A stretch of DNA of 5,912 nucleotides from an uncultured Prevotellaceae bacterium (GTDB taxonomy: Bacteria; Bacteroidota; Bacteroidia; Bacteroidales; Bacteroidaceae). The position numbers and the translations under genes are program-made. The stretch is taken from assembly GCA_945486445.1 (NCBI GenBank), contig CALYTD010000081.1, positions 1 to 5,912 on the forward strand, read 5' to 3'. Shown here piece after piece: positions 1 to 5,912 of the stretch (positions within the stretch are counted from its first letter, which is position 1; each line of letters starts with the position of its first letter). Below the pieces are notes generated by a model, which saw only the letters and a list, made by a program, of their open reading frames with translations, searched no databases and had not been told where the DNA came from.

Positions 1-440
1 TCCCGGGCGGTTCCCTGTCATGCAGACTGATAGAAGGACGCTATCCGAACTATGCCTCAGTAATTCCAACGGACAACCCAAACATCGTAACAGTTGACAG
101 AAAGGCTCTAACAAGCGCACTACGCCGCGTAAACCAGTTTGCAAGCGAGAGTACACAACTCATAAAACTACGTCTGAGCCTTAACAACATAGAACTAAAC
201 TCCGAGGATATAGACTTCGCAACAAGCGCACACGAGGATGTAGCCTGCGAATACGGTGGCACACCAATGAGCATAGGCTTCAAAGGTTCAACACTGTTTG
301 AGATTCTTAACAACCTTGAAAGCGAAGAAGTAGTAATAGAGCTGGCAGACCCAAGTCGTGCAGGAGTAATAAGGCCAAACGAACAACCAGAAGGCGAAGA
401 CGTGCTGATGCTCATAATGCCAATGCTGCTGAACGAATAG
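1..440 (+). CDS. dnaN: DNA polymerase III beta subunit (sliding clamp), C-terminal part, 5'-truncated
   Basis: This is the 3' end of the beta-clamp gene. The reading frame begins at base 3, gives 145 residues and stops at TAG 438-440. The DnaN dimer encircles DNA and tethers DNA polymerase III and many repair enzymes. The visible part starts inside domain 2 at the family hallmark RLIEGRYPNY (about residues 8-17 of the fragment). It continues through a typical domain 3, with the hydrophilic 'RRVNQFASES' helix region, the clamp 'LNNIEL...DIDFATSAHEDV' strands, and a C-terminal '...MPMLLNE'. The C-terminal hydrophobic peptide corresponds to the MPMRL end of E. coli beta, which helps form the partner-binding pocket. 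No frameshift or missing segment is seen in the visible part. The next gene starts 148 bases downstream on the same strand. Identification is near certain; only the N-terminal portion is outside the window. Confidence 0.96.
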   Translation, partial: PGGSLSCRLIEGRYPNYASVIPTDNPNIVTVDRKALTSALRRVNQFASESTQLIKLRLSLNNIELNSEDIDFATSAHEDVACEYGGTPMSIGFKGSTLFEILNNLESEEVVIELADPSRAGVIRPNEQPEGEDVLMLIMPMLLNE

Positions 441-481
441 GTTGATAAATGGTGATAGGAGGTTGAAGGCGAAGGTTGAAG
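439..481 (+). repeat. Cluster of short AGGTTGA direct repeats
   Basis: AGGTTGA occurs three times, at 439-445, 460-466 and 473-479. The last two copies extend to the 9-mer AGGTTGAAG (460-468 and 473-481), 13 bases apart. A related GGTGAT lies at 451-456. The first copy overlaps the dnaN stop codon. The cluster sits at the start of the only sizeable intergenic gap. It may be an eroded tandem repeat or a protein-binding region, but the sequence alone does not decide, and chance in purine-rich DNA is possible. Confidence 0.4.
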
Positions 482-501
482 ACAAAAGACCACTCAGATT
501 A

Positions 502-513
502 GGTTATATAACC
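502..513. repeat. 12-bp perfect palindrome between dnaN and the exonuclease gene
   Basis: GGTTATATAACC is a perfect inverted repeat without a loop. It lies 76 bases before the chosen exonuclease start and 62 bases after the dnaN stop. Its form (AT core, GG/CC arms) fits a small dimeric operator or a TATA-like promoter core, but no well-spaced Bacteroidota promoter (TTTG then TAnnTTTG) could be matched around it. It is too short and lacks a U tract, so it is not an intrinsic terminator. A single 12-bp palindrome can also arise by chance. Confidence 0.35.
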
Positions 514-588
514 ACAAAACCGAGAACTAAAACCATGAAGCCAAGACCTCTTTACCAAGACATCAAGCCCCAAACAATAAAAAGACAA

Positions 589-1446
589 ATGAGACTTAAC
601 ATTACAAAACCACTCATAATCTTTGACCTCGAGACAACAGGACTTGACATTGCCAAAGACAACATCATACAGATAAGTTACATCAAGGTGTACCCCGACG
701 GCAAAGAGGAAAGAAAAAACTACTTCATAAACCCCGGGAAACCCATACCGCAGGAGGTAAAAGAACTGACACATATCACCGACGAGATGGTAAAAGACGC
801 ACCCTCCTTCAAGCAACTGTCCACAACACTTGCGGAAGACATGAAGGGATGCGACTTCGCAGGCTTCAACTCCAACGGTTTCGATGTGCCAATGCTGGCA
901 GAAGAATTCCTGAGAGCTGGCATAGCATTTGACTTCTCAAACGCAAGAATGATTGACGCCTGCACCATTTTCATGAGAATGGAGCGCAGGAACCTTGCTG
1001 CCGCATACAAATTCTACTGTGGAAGAAAGATGGAAGACGACTTCAAAGCCCATCTTGCCAATGAGGATACAGAGGCTACATACCGCGTATTACAAGGACA
1101 GTTGGATATGTACGAACCAGGAAAACAAGAAGAAGAGGACAGGCAACTGCCCAACGACATGGACGCCCTGCACGCCTTCTGCAACCAACGCAAGAACGTT
1201 GACTTCTCAGGAAAGATAGTATGGGGTGCCGTTCCAGGACCAGACGGTAAGCCACTGCTGAACCCTGACGGAACAGAAAGACAGCAGGAACTATTCAACT
1301 TCGGAAAATACAAAGGCTGGCCAGTGGCCAACGTGTTACGCAGAGACCCCGGATATTTCAGTTGGATGCTGGCAGGAGACTTCGCATTGGAAACGAAGCA
1401 GGTGCTCACAAGAATAAGACTACGTGAGGCACAGATGCTGAAATAA
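589..1446 (+). CDS. DEDDh-family 3'-5' exonuclease (DNA polymerase III epsilon-like) with C-terminal FGKYKG module
   Basis: A 285-residue exonuclease of the DnaQ/epsilon type, which removes nucleotides from DNA 3' ends using two metal ions. All catalytic residues are present: motif I FDLETTG with D13 and E15; motif II GFNSNGFDVPML with D99; motif III HLANED with H155 and D160 (H-x4-D, the DEDDh signature). The exonuclease domain covers about residues 8-172. A charged linker (about 176-188) leads to a C-terminal module with FNFGKYKGWP (236-245) and PGYFSWMLAGDF (254-265). This resembles DUF3820-type tails seen in ExoX-like proteins. The open frame reaches back to TTG at 442, but family members start just before the first beta strand, so ATG 589 (MRLNITKPLI) is preferred; ATG 535 is a weaker alternative. 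It sits beside dnaN, but whether it is the replicative proofreader or a repair nuclease cannot be told from sequence. Confidence 0.92.
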   Translation: MRLNITKPLIIFDLETTGLDIAKDNIIQISYIKVYPDGKEERKNYFINPGKPIPQEVKELTHITDEMVKDAPSFKQLSTTLAEDMKGCDFAGFNSNGFDVPMLAEEFLRAGIAFDFSNARMIDACTIFMRMERRNLAAAYKFYCGRKMEDDFKAHLANEDTEATYRVLQGQLDMYEPGKQEEEDRQLPNDMDALHAFCNQRKNVDFSGKIVWGAVPGPDGKPLLNPDGTERQQELFNFGKYKGWPVANVLRRDPGYFSWMLAGDFALETKQVLTRIRLREAQMLK

Positions 1447-1453
1447 ACCCTAT

Positions 1454-2380
1454 ATGACAGAAAAGAAAAGAAAAATAATGTGCTTGTTGCTCATGACAAC
1501 GATGTCATGGGCAACTTGTCAGCATATCACGGCACAGGAATTGCAGGCAAAGGTGAACATCAACCACGCACAGATACAAGGCGCAGAAGAGGCAGTATTC
1601 ACAGAACTGAAAGACAAATTGGAGGAGTTCGTGAACAGCCAGCAATGGACCTCGCTGCAATTCATGGAGCAAGAGAGGATACAATGCAGTTTCAACATCA
1701 CCGTGAAAGAGTATAAACGAGATGAAGGCACATGGGGATGCACATGCATGATACAGGCAAACAGACCTGTATATAACGCCTCATACACCACTACCTTCTA
1801 CCAAAACCAAGACAACGACTTCACATTCACCTACAACCAATTCGACAAAATCGAGTTCAACCCCGACATGATAGACAACCAGTTAACCGCACTGTTTGCC
1901 TACTACGCATACCTTATAATCGGGATGAACCTCGACACCTTTGCCCCTAAGGGAGGAGAAGACGTGCTACAACGCTGCATGAACCTTACAAACAATGCCC
2001 AAAACCTGAATTATCCCGGTTGGAGCGCATACGACAGCAACAAAAACAGGTTTGCTTTCATCAACGACTATCTTGCTGGTGCTATGGAGCCCTTCCGCCT
2101 GTTACAGTACGACTACTACCGAAAAGGGCTAGACGAAATGGCAAACAACGTAGAAAGAGGCAGGACAGAAGTGTCCACTGCCATACAAGAGCAATTGGAT
2201 AAAGCACACAAAGACCGCCCGCTAAGCATGGTGCCACAGATATGGACAGACTACAAAAAAGATGAATTAGCCAACATATATAAGGGGAAAGGCACACAAA
2301 AAGAGAAAGAAGCGGTATATAACGTGTTGTTTTCAATAAACCCCTCACAAAGCAATTCGTGGAACAAGATTAAAGAATAA
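1454..2380 (+). CDS. Exported DUF4835-like protein (PorD-like in some databases)
   Basis: A 308-residue protein starting at ATG 1454, 7 bases after the exonuclease stop. The N-terminus is a signal peptide: basic MTEKKRK, hydrophobic core about residues 9-20, and a likely cut after TAQ (residue 28), giving a mature protein starting ELQAKVNINH. The mature part reads like the Bacteroidota DUF4835 family: an early 'NHAQIQG' stretch, 'ERIQCSFNITV' strands, a central helical region 'ALFAYYAYLIIGMNLDTFAPKGG', then 'NYPGWSAYDSNKNRF' and a conserved 'NP' near the C-terminus. No enzyme motif is visible. Some annotations call the family PorD-like, meaning associated with the type IX secretion system; this is from memory and not provable here. 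The usual context is next to recN, as here. Expected location is periplasm or outer membrane. The function is effectively unknown. Confidence 0.8.
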   Translation: MTEKKRKIMCLLLMTTMSWATCQHITAQELQAKVNINHAQIQGAEEAVFTELKDKLEEFVNSQQWTSLQFMEQERIQCSFNITVKEYKRDEGTWGCTCMIQANRPVYNASYTTTFYQNQDNDFTFTYNQFDKIEFNPDMIDNQLTALFAYYAYLIIGMNLDTFAPKGGEDVLQRCMNLTNNAQNLNYPGWSAYDSNKNRFAFINDYLAGAMEPFRLLQYDYYRKGLDEMANNVERGRTEVSTAIQEQLDKAHKDRPLSMVPQIWTDYKKDELANIYKGKGTQKEKEAVYNVLFSINPSQSNSWNKIKE

Positions 2381-2383
2381 ATG
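2378..2383 (+). promoter_or_regulatory. Abutting stop/start TAA-ATG joining the DUF4835 and recN genes
   Basis: The stop codon TAA (2378-2380) is followed with no gap by the recN ATG (2381-2383). No Shine-Dalgarno sequence precedes it; the upstream bases are the A-rich 'gattaaagaa'. This arrangement implies co-transcription and probably translational coupling, so that RecN is made mainly by ribosomes finishing the upstream reading frame. Coupling is inferred from geometry alone. Confidence 0.6.
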
Positions 2384-4039
2384 CTTAAACACCTTTATAT
2401 AAAGAATTACACGCTGATTGATGAACTTGACATTGACTTCTCCTCAGGATTCTCAGTCATAACAGGTGAGACAGGAGCGGGAAAGAGTATCATACTCGGC
2501 GCAATAGGACTGCTACTCGGACAGCGTGCCGACACAAAGGCTGTAAAGACGGATAAGCAGAAATGCACCATCGAAGCACGCTTTGACATATCCCGATACG
2601 ACATAAAAACGTGGTTCGAAGACAACGACCTTGACTGCGATGAAGGCGAGTGCATAATAAGACGAGAACTGACTGCAACAGGAAAAAGCCGAGCCTTCAT
2701 AAACGATACACCCACTTCGCTGCAACAAACAAGGGAACTGGGCGAGATGTTAGTGGACGTACACTCACAACACCAGAACCTATTGTTACAAAAAGAGGAC
2801 TTCCAAGTAAACGTACTGGATATAATTGCCGCTAACAGCAAATACAAAGATGAGTACAAAAAGGCGTTCACAGAGTACCGCAAGGCAGAAAACGCACTGC
2901 AAGAACTAAAAAATCAGATTGCGAAGACGAAGGAGAACGAGGAGTTTATGCGCTTCCAACTGAACGAACTGAATAATGCCTGTCTGAAAGAAGGAGAACA
3001 AGAGGAACTGGAACAGGAGCAGGAAGCAGCGACACACACAGAAGATATAAAGACAATACTGTATGAAGCAAACACCCTTTTGAATGATGACAACGTCGGA
3101 GCACTAATGATACTGCATCAAGCAAGCACAAAAATGGAGGCAGGGGCAAGGCTTTTCCCAAGGATAAAAGAACTGTCTGAAAGGATAAACTCATCGTTTA
3201 TAGAACTGAAAGACATTGCACAGGAAACTGAAACGACCATGGAGGAGATAGACTTTGACCCAGAACGACTGACATTTGTCAACGAACGACTGGACACAAT
3301 ATACTCCTTACAACGCAAATTCCATAAGGATTCCGTGTCAGAACTGATTGAAGAGCAACGTATCCTGCAAGAATCTATCGACAATATAGACAACAGCGAC
3401 GATGCAGTAGCAGAACAAGAGGCGGCAGTGGCACGTCTATTGCATGACGCTCAGGCAAAGGCAGACAAACTAACAGAATCAAGAAAGAAAGCAGTAAGCA
3501 AGGTAGAAAAAACTATATGTGCCAGTCTTGCAGCGCTGGGAATGGCCAACGTTGTGTTCAAGATTGAGATAACGAAGGACGAAATGTCCGCAAAAGGACA
3601 AGACAGAGTATCATTTCTTTTCTCCGCCAACAAGGGAATGGCGCTGCGTCCAGTAGCACAGGTGGCGTCAGGAGGTGAAATAGCGAGGCTCATGCTGTCA
3701 CTAAAAGCACTAATAAGCGGTGCAGTAAAACTACCTACAATAATCTTTGACGAGATAGATACAGGCGTTAGCGGACGTGTAGCGGAAAAGATGGCAGACA
3801 TAATGCGCCAAATGGGAGATGCTGACAGGCAGGTAATAAGCATCACACACCTGCCACAGATAGCGGCATTGGGACAGTTTCACTACAAGGTTGAGAAACA
3901 CGAGACAAATGAAGTGACAACGTCTGTAATGCGACAACTTACAAAAGACGAACGTATTGACGAAATAGCGCAGATGCTTAGCGGCTCTGACGTGACAGAA
4001 GCAGCACGCACAAACGCAAAAGCTCTACTGAAAATGTGA
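2381..4039 (+). CDS. recN: DNA repair protein RecN (SMC-like ATPase)
   Basis: A complete 552-residue RecN, normal length for the family. RecN is a cytoplasmic SMC-like ATPase that acts in recombinational repair of double-strand breaks. The N-terminus MLKHLYIKNYTLIDELDIDF is typical and fixes the start. Walker A is GETGAGKS (29-36). It is followed by a conserved N-terminal lobe ending around 'VDVHSQHQNLLL'. Two charged helical segments (about 155-225 and 310-380) form the coiled-coil arms, with the short hinge-like region between them. The C-terminal lobe carries the ABC signature VASGGEIARLMLS (from residue 428), Walker B with the catalytic acid IIFDEIDTG (454-462, D457 E458) and the H-loop ITHLPQIA (H490). 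All ATPase residues are intact, so the protein should be active. It shares a junction with no spacing upstream and its stop overlaps a possible GTG of the next gene. No LexA-type operator was recognised upstream. Confidence 0.97.
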   Translation: MLKHLYIKNYTLIDELDIDFSSGFSVITGETGAGKSIILGAIGLLLGQRADTKAVKTDKQKCTIEARFDISRYDIKTWFEDNDLDCDEGECIIRRELTATGKSRAFINDTPTSLQQTRELGEMLVDVHSQHQNLLLQKEDFQVNVLDIIAANSKYKDEYKKAFTEYRKAENALQELKNQIAKTKENEEFMRFQLNELNNACLKEGEQEELEQEQEAATHTEDIKTILYEANTLLNDDNVGALMILHQASTKMEAGARLFPRIKELSERINSSFIELKDIAQETETTMEEIDFDPERLTFVNERLDTIYSLQRKFHKDSVSELIEEQRILQESIDNIDNSDDAVAEQEAAVARLLHDAQAKADKLTESRKKAVSKVEKTICASLAALGMANVVFKIEITKDEMSAKGQDRVSFLFSANKGMALRPVAQVASGGEIARLMLSLKALISGAVKLPTIIFDEIDTGVSGRVAEKMADIMRQMGDADRQVISITHLPQIAALGQFHYKVEKHETNEVTTSVMRQLTKDERIDEIAQMLSGSDVTEAARTNAKALLKM

Positions 4040-4053
4040 TAAAGAAAGATATG
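4034..4053 (+). promoter_or_regulatory. recN stop / downstream gene start junction with two candidate starts
   Basis: RecN ends in TGA 4037-4039. The next frame could start at GTG 4036-4038, overlapping the stop by four bases (GTGA), or at ATG 4051-4053, eleven bases after the stop. ATG 4051 is preferred because it gives a compact signal peptide (MNIKRLY then a hydrophobic core), and because 'aaagaaag' at 4041-4048 is the kind of A-rich leader seen at other starts here. Either way, the two genes are almost certainly co-transcribed. Confidence 0.5.
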
Positions 4054-5547
4054 AACATAAAAAGACTTTACACCTTATTATATATTATAGCAGTAACACT
4101 GATAGTGGCAGCACAACCATCAGCAGTGAAGAAAGCAGCCAAAGGAACTGTAAAAGTGACCACTTTTAAGGCCGATGGCACATTACTTGCAACGGGATAC
4201 GGTGCCTTCATCGACGAAGACGGTACTGCACTGACGGCATGGACACCATTTATTGGTGCGTCATCAGCAGTAATAATTGATGGACAAGGGAAGAAATATG
4301 ACGTTGATTGCATATACGGAGCCAGCGAAATATATGACATCGCACGTATAAAAGTAAAGAAAGAGGGTAAAGTATCCATACACCCCATGACAATAGAGCA
4401 AGTGCAACAGGGGGTAGGTGCTGACACATGGCTCATCAATTATGATGTGAAAGCACCCATATTCAACAAGATTCCACCAACGAAAGTTGAGACATTCATG
4501 AATGATATGCCGTATTATATCCTCGAACAAGAGACTGGCGAAATCAATGAAAGGCATACTGGTAGCCCCTGCGTGAACGCAAAAGGTGAACTAATGGGCC
4601 TTATAAAGACCAGCAATACGAGGACAGACCTGTATGTTGCAAGTGCACGTTTTGCACAAACACTACAACCATCGGGCCTATCAGCCAACGACAACACACT
4701 GCGAAAAACATCTGTACGCATAGCACTGCCAACGGATTACAATCAGGCTATGCTGGCAATGATGATTGCATCACAGCGTAAAGACAGTATAAACTACCCC
4801 GCAACGGTAGAGAACTTCATAGCAATGTTTCCCGATAAAGAAGATGGCTACGAATATAAAGCAACGATGCTGACAGAGCAAAAGGACTTTGACGGGGCTG
4901 AAAAGGCCATGCAAAAGGCAATAGAGATTAGCACGACAAAGGACAACGCACACTATTATTACGCCAGACTGATATACAACAAGGAGATGGCAATGCCTGA
5001 CACCTCCTACAACAACTGGTCATTTGACAAAGCTTTGGAAGAGATTAACACTGCAATAAGCATTAACTCCCTCCCACTCTACCATATATTAAAAGGCAAT
5101 ATACTCTTCTCACAAACGAAATATCAAGACGCTTACAACGAGTTCACAGAGGCAAACAAAACCGAACCACGCAGCGCCGAAGTGTATTATTACGCTTACC
5201 AGTGCCTTAAAAACATGAAGGGAGAACGTACGCAGATGCTGGAAATGCTCGACAGTGCCACGGTGCTTGCCCCAAAGCAACTGCTATACTTGTCAGAAAA
5301 GGCCCTGCTACTGATGAAGATGAATAGAGCCAGCGATGCCATAACAGTGGCACAACAGGTCATTACGATAGCACCTCAATACGCAGAGGGGCACGGTCTG
5401 CTTGGCCTCGCACTCTGCATGACAGGCAATAAACTCACCGGCGTAGCAGAACTGAAGCGCGCCAAGGCTCTGGGTTACCAACAGGCAGATGCCTTCCTCG
5501 TTGCATACGACAAGGAGGAAGCCCCCACTCCACCTAAGAAGAAATAA
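4051..5547 (+). CDS. Exported trypsin-like (probably inactive) domain protein with TPR-like repeats
   Basis: A 498-residue protein with a signal peptide (core about residues 7-21, likely cut after AAQ at 22). Residues about 30-205 follow the trypsin/HtrA-like fold pattern: 'GTVKVTTFKADG..ATGYGAFIDEDGTALTAWTPF.GA', then 'YDIARIKV', then 'HTGSPCVNAKGELMGLI'. The catalytic acid matches D96, but the usual histidine position is T65 (LTAWTP instead of LTNxHV). The nucleophile position is T170 (HTGSP instead of GNSGSP). It is therefore probably a pseudoprotease. Residues about 235-475 are helical pairs of tetratricopeptide type: 'EYKATMLTEQKDFDGAEKAM' (268-287), 'LKGNILFSQTKYQDAYNEF' (347-365) and 'GLLGLALCMTGNKLTGVAE' (449-467), the last preceded by 'APQYAEG'. 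The tail is Pro/Lys-rich (APTPPKKK). It is expected in the periplasm, where TPRs commonly bind partner proteins. Similar protease-like/TPR proteins exist in other Bacteroidales; the role is unknown. Confidence 0.82.
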   Translation: MNIKRLYTLLYIIAVTLIVAAQPSAVKKAAKGTVKVTTFKADGTLLATGYGAFIDEDGTALTAWTPFIGASSAVIIDGQGKKYDVDCIYGASEIYDIARIKVKKEGKVSIHPMTIEQVQQGVGADTWLINYDVKAPIFNKIPPTKVETFMNDMPYYILEQETGEINERHTGSPCVNAKGELMGLIKTSNTRTDLYVASARFAQTLQPSGLSANDNTLRKTSVRIALPTDYNQAMLAMMIASQRKDSINYPATVENFIAMFPDKEDGYEYKATMLTEQKDFDGAEKAMQKAIEISTTKDNAHYYYARLIYNKEMAMPDTSYNNWSFDKALEEINTAISINSLPLYHILKGNILFSQTKYQDAYNEFTEANKTEPRSAEVYYYAYQCLKNMKGERTQMLEMLDSATVLAPKQLLYLSEKALLLMKMNRASDAITVAQQVITIAPQYAEGHGLLGLALCMTGNKLTGVAELKRAKALGYQQADAFLVAYDKEEAPTPPKKK

Positions 5548-5574
5548 GAAACACATATCAAAAACACGCCAATC

Positions 5575-5912
5575 ATGGAAATCAAGAAAGCAGAATTCAC
5601 CATAAGTTCATCAAAACTGTCACAGTGTCCCAAAGAAAACAAGGCGGAAGTTGCATTCATCGGGAGGAGCAACGTAGGTAAATCAAGTTTGATAAACATG
5701 CTTACAGGGCGCAAGACGCTGGCAAAGACAAGCGCAACTCCTGGTAAAACACTTCTAATAAACCACTTCAACATAAACGATTCATGGTATCTTGTGGACT
5801 TGCCAGGTTACGGTTTTGCCAAGCGTTCAAAGAAAACGCAGGAAGAACTGACAAAGATGATTTCCTCATACTTACTCTATAGGGAACAACTCATAAACGT
5901 ATTCCTGCTGAT
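5575..5912 (+). CDS. engB: Ribosome biogenesis GTP-binding protein EngB (YihA/YsxC), N-terminal part, 3'-truncated by the window
   Basis: The first 112 residues of EngB, a TRAFAC-class GTPase needed for assembly of the large ribosomal subunit; the family is about 200 residues, so roughly half is present. It starts at ATG 5575, 27 bases after the preceding stop, with the A-rich leader 'caaaaacacgcc' and no Shine-Dalgarno. Motifs: the lead-in '[19 protein letters not shown]' contains G1 (GRSNVGKS, 30-37). G2 is in SATPGKT (53-59, with the effector threonine in the TPG context typical of EngB). G3 is DLPGYGFA (75-82), the EngB form of DxxG. The G4 and G5 motifs lie beyond the window edge, and the frame is open at base 5912. 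Nothing unusual is seen. In many bacteria this gene is essential. Confidence 0.96.
   Translation, partial: MEIKKAEFTISSSKLSQCPKENKAEVAFIGRSNVGKSSLINMLTGRKTLAKTSATPGKTLLINHFNINDSWYLVDLPGYGFAKRSKKTQEELTKMISSYLLYREQLINVFLL

Noticed and set aside
458..462. GGAGG as a Shine-Dalgarno sequence
   Set aside because: There is no start codon 5-10 bases downstream in an open frame of useful length. The ATG at 449 is upstream and reads only five codons before TGA at 464-466.
50..493. A 147-codon open frame on the minus strand across the dnaN end
   Set aside because: It lies opposite the clearly coding dnaN frame, its protein is Ser/Leu-rich with no recognisable domain, and similar long minus-strand frames sit opposite every gene here. 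They result from the A-rich, T-poor coding strand.
476..510. Sigma-70-like promoter TTGAAG ... TATATA
   Set aside because: The spacing is about 23 bases, too long for that promoter class, and the element does not fit the Bacteroidota TTTG / TAnnTTTG pattern either.
442..588. N-terminal extension of the exonuclease from TTG 442 or ATG 535
   Set aside because: The extra 49 (or 18) residues are basic, low in hydrophobic pattern and unlike the family, whose members start a few residues before the FDLETTG strand. The stretch also contains the repeats and palindrome.
995..1219. A 74-codon + strand open frame inside the exonuclease gene
   Set aside because: It is out of frame with the DEDDh exonuclease, whose motif III (H155, D160) lies in the same stretch. 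The shadow protein has no recognisable features.
1505..1522. Lipoprotein signal (lipobox) at Cys22 of the DUF4835-like protein
   Set aside because: The context S-W-A-T-C does not match the lipobox [LVI][AST][GAS]C, and a better signal-peptidase I style site (TAQ then ELQ) follows at residue 28.
2407..2883. A 158-codon open frame on the minus strand inside recN
   Set aside because: It covers the RecN Walker A region in antisense, has no family resemblance, and is rich in Ser, as expected from reversing this codon usage.
5548..5574. Possible terminator or promoter between the TPR protein gene and engB
   Set aside because: The 27 bases are A/C-rich with no inverted repeat and no T tract. It looks only like a short leader.

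Overview
The window looks like a chromosomal segment from a Bacteroidota bacterium, most likely order Bacteroidales and Prevotella-like. The grounds are the gene content and order (dnaN, a DEDDh exonuclease with an FGKYKG tail, a DUF4835-type secreted protein, recN, a trypsin-like/TPR periplasmic protein, engB). Signal peptides end in the '-AQ' style common in this phylum, and the translation starts lack Shine-Dalgarno sequences. No database search was possible, so family names rest on motif and sequence recognition.

Layout: all six genes lie on the + strand, tightly packed. (1) 1-440 is the 3' end of dnaN, the sliding clamp. (2) 441-588 is the only real intergenic gap, with short AGGTTGA repeats and a 12-bp palindrome. 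(3) 589-1446 is a 285-aa DEDDh 3'-5' exonuclease. (4) 1454-2380 is a 308-aa exported DUF4835-like protein. (5) 2381-4039 is complete recN, whose ATG abuts the preceding stop. (6) 4051-5547 is an exported protein with a degenerate trypsin-like domain followed by TPR-like helices. (7) 5575-5912 is the 5' half of engB (yihA/ysxC), cut by the window edge. No tRNA, rRNA, CRISPR array, insertion sequence or convincing terminator was seen, and nothing on the minus strand is convincing.

Together the genes look like a housekeeping cluster. It joins replication and repair (clamp, exonuclease, RecN) with two poorly characterised envelope proteins and a ribosome-assembly GTPase. Gaps of 0-27 bp from 1446 onward suggest one transcript, with coupling around recN. 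The points most worth a second look are: the protease-like domain that lacks two of its three catalytic residues; a near-consensus clamp-binding peptide in the exonuclease encoded beside the clamp; the apparent absence of coaBC between the exonuclease and DUF4835 genes; and a strong preference for ATA isoleucine codons. I see no clear sign of a new defence or mobile system.
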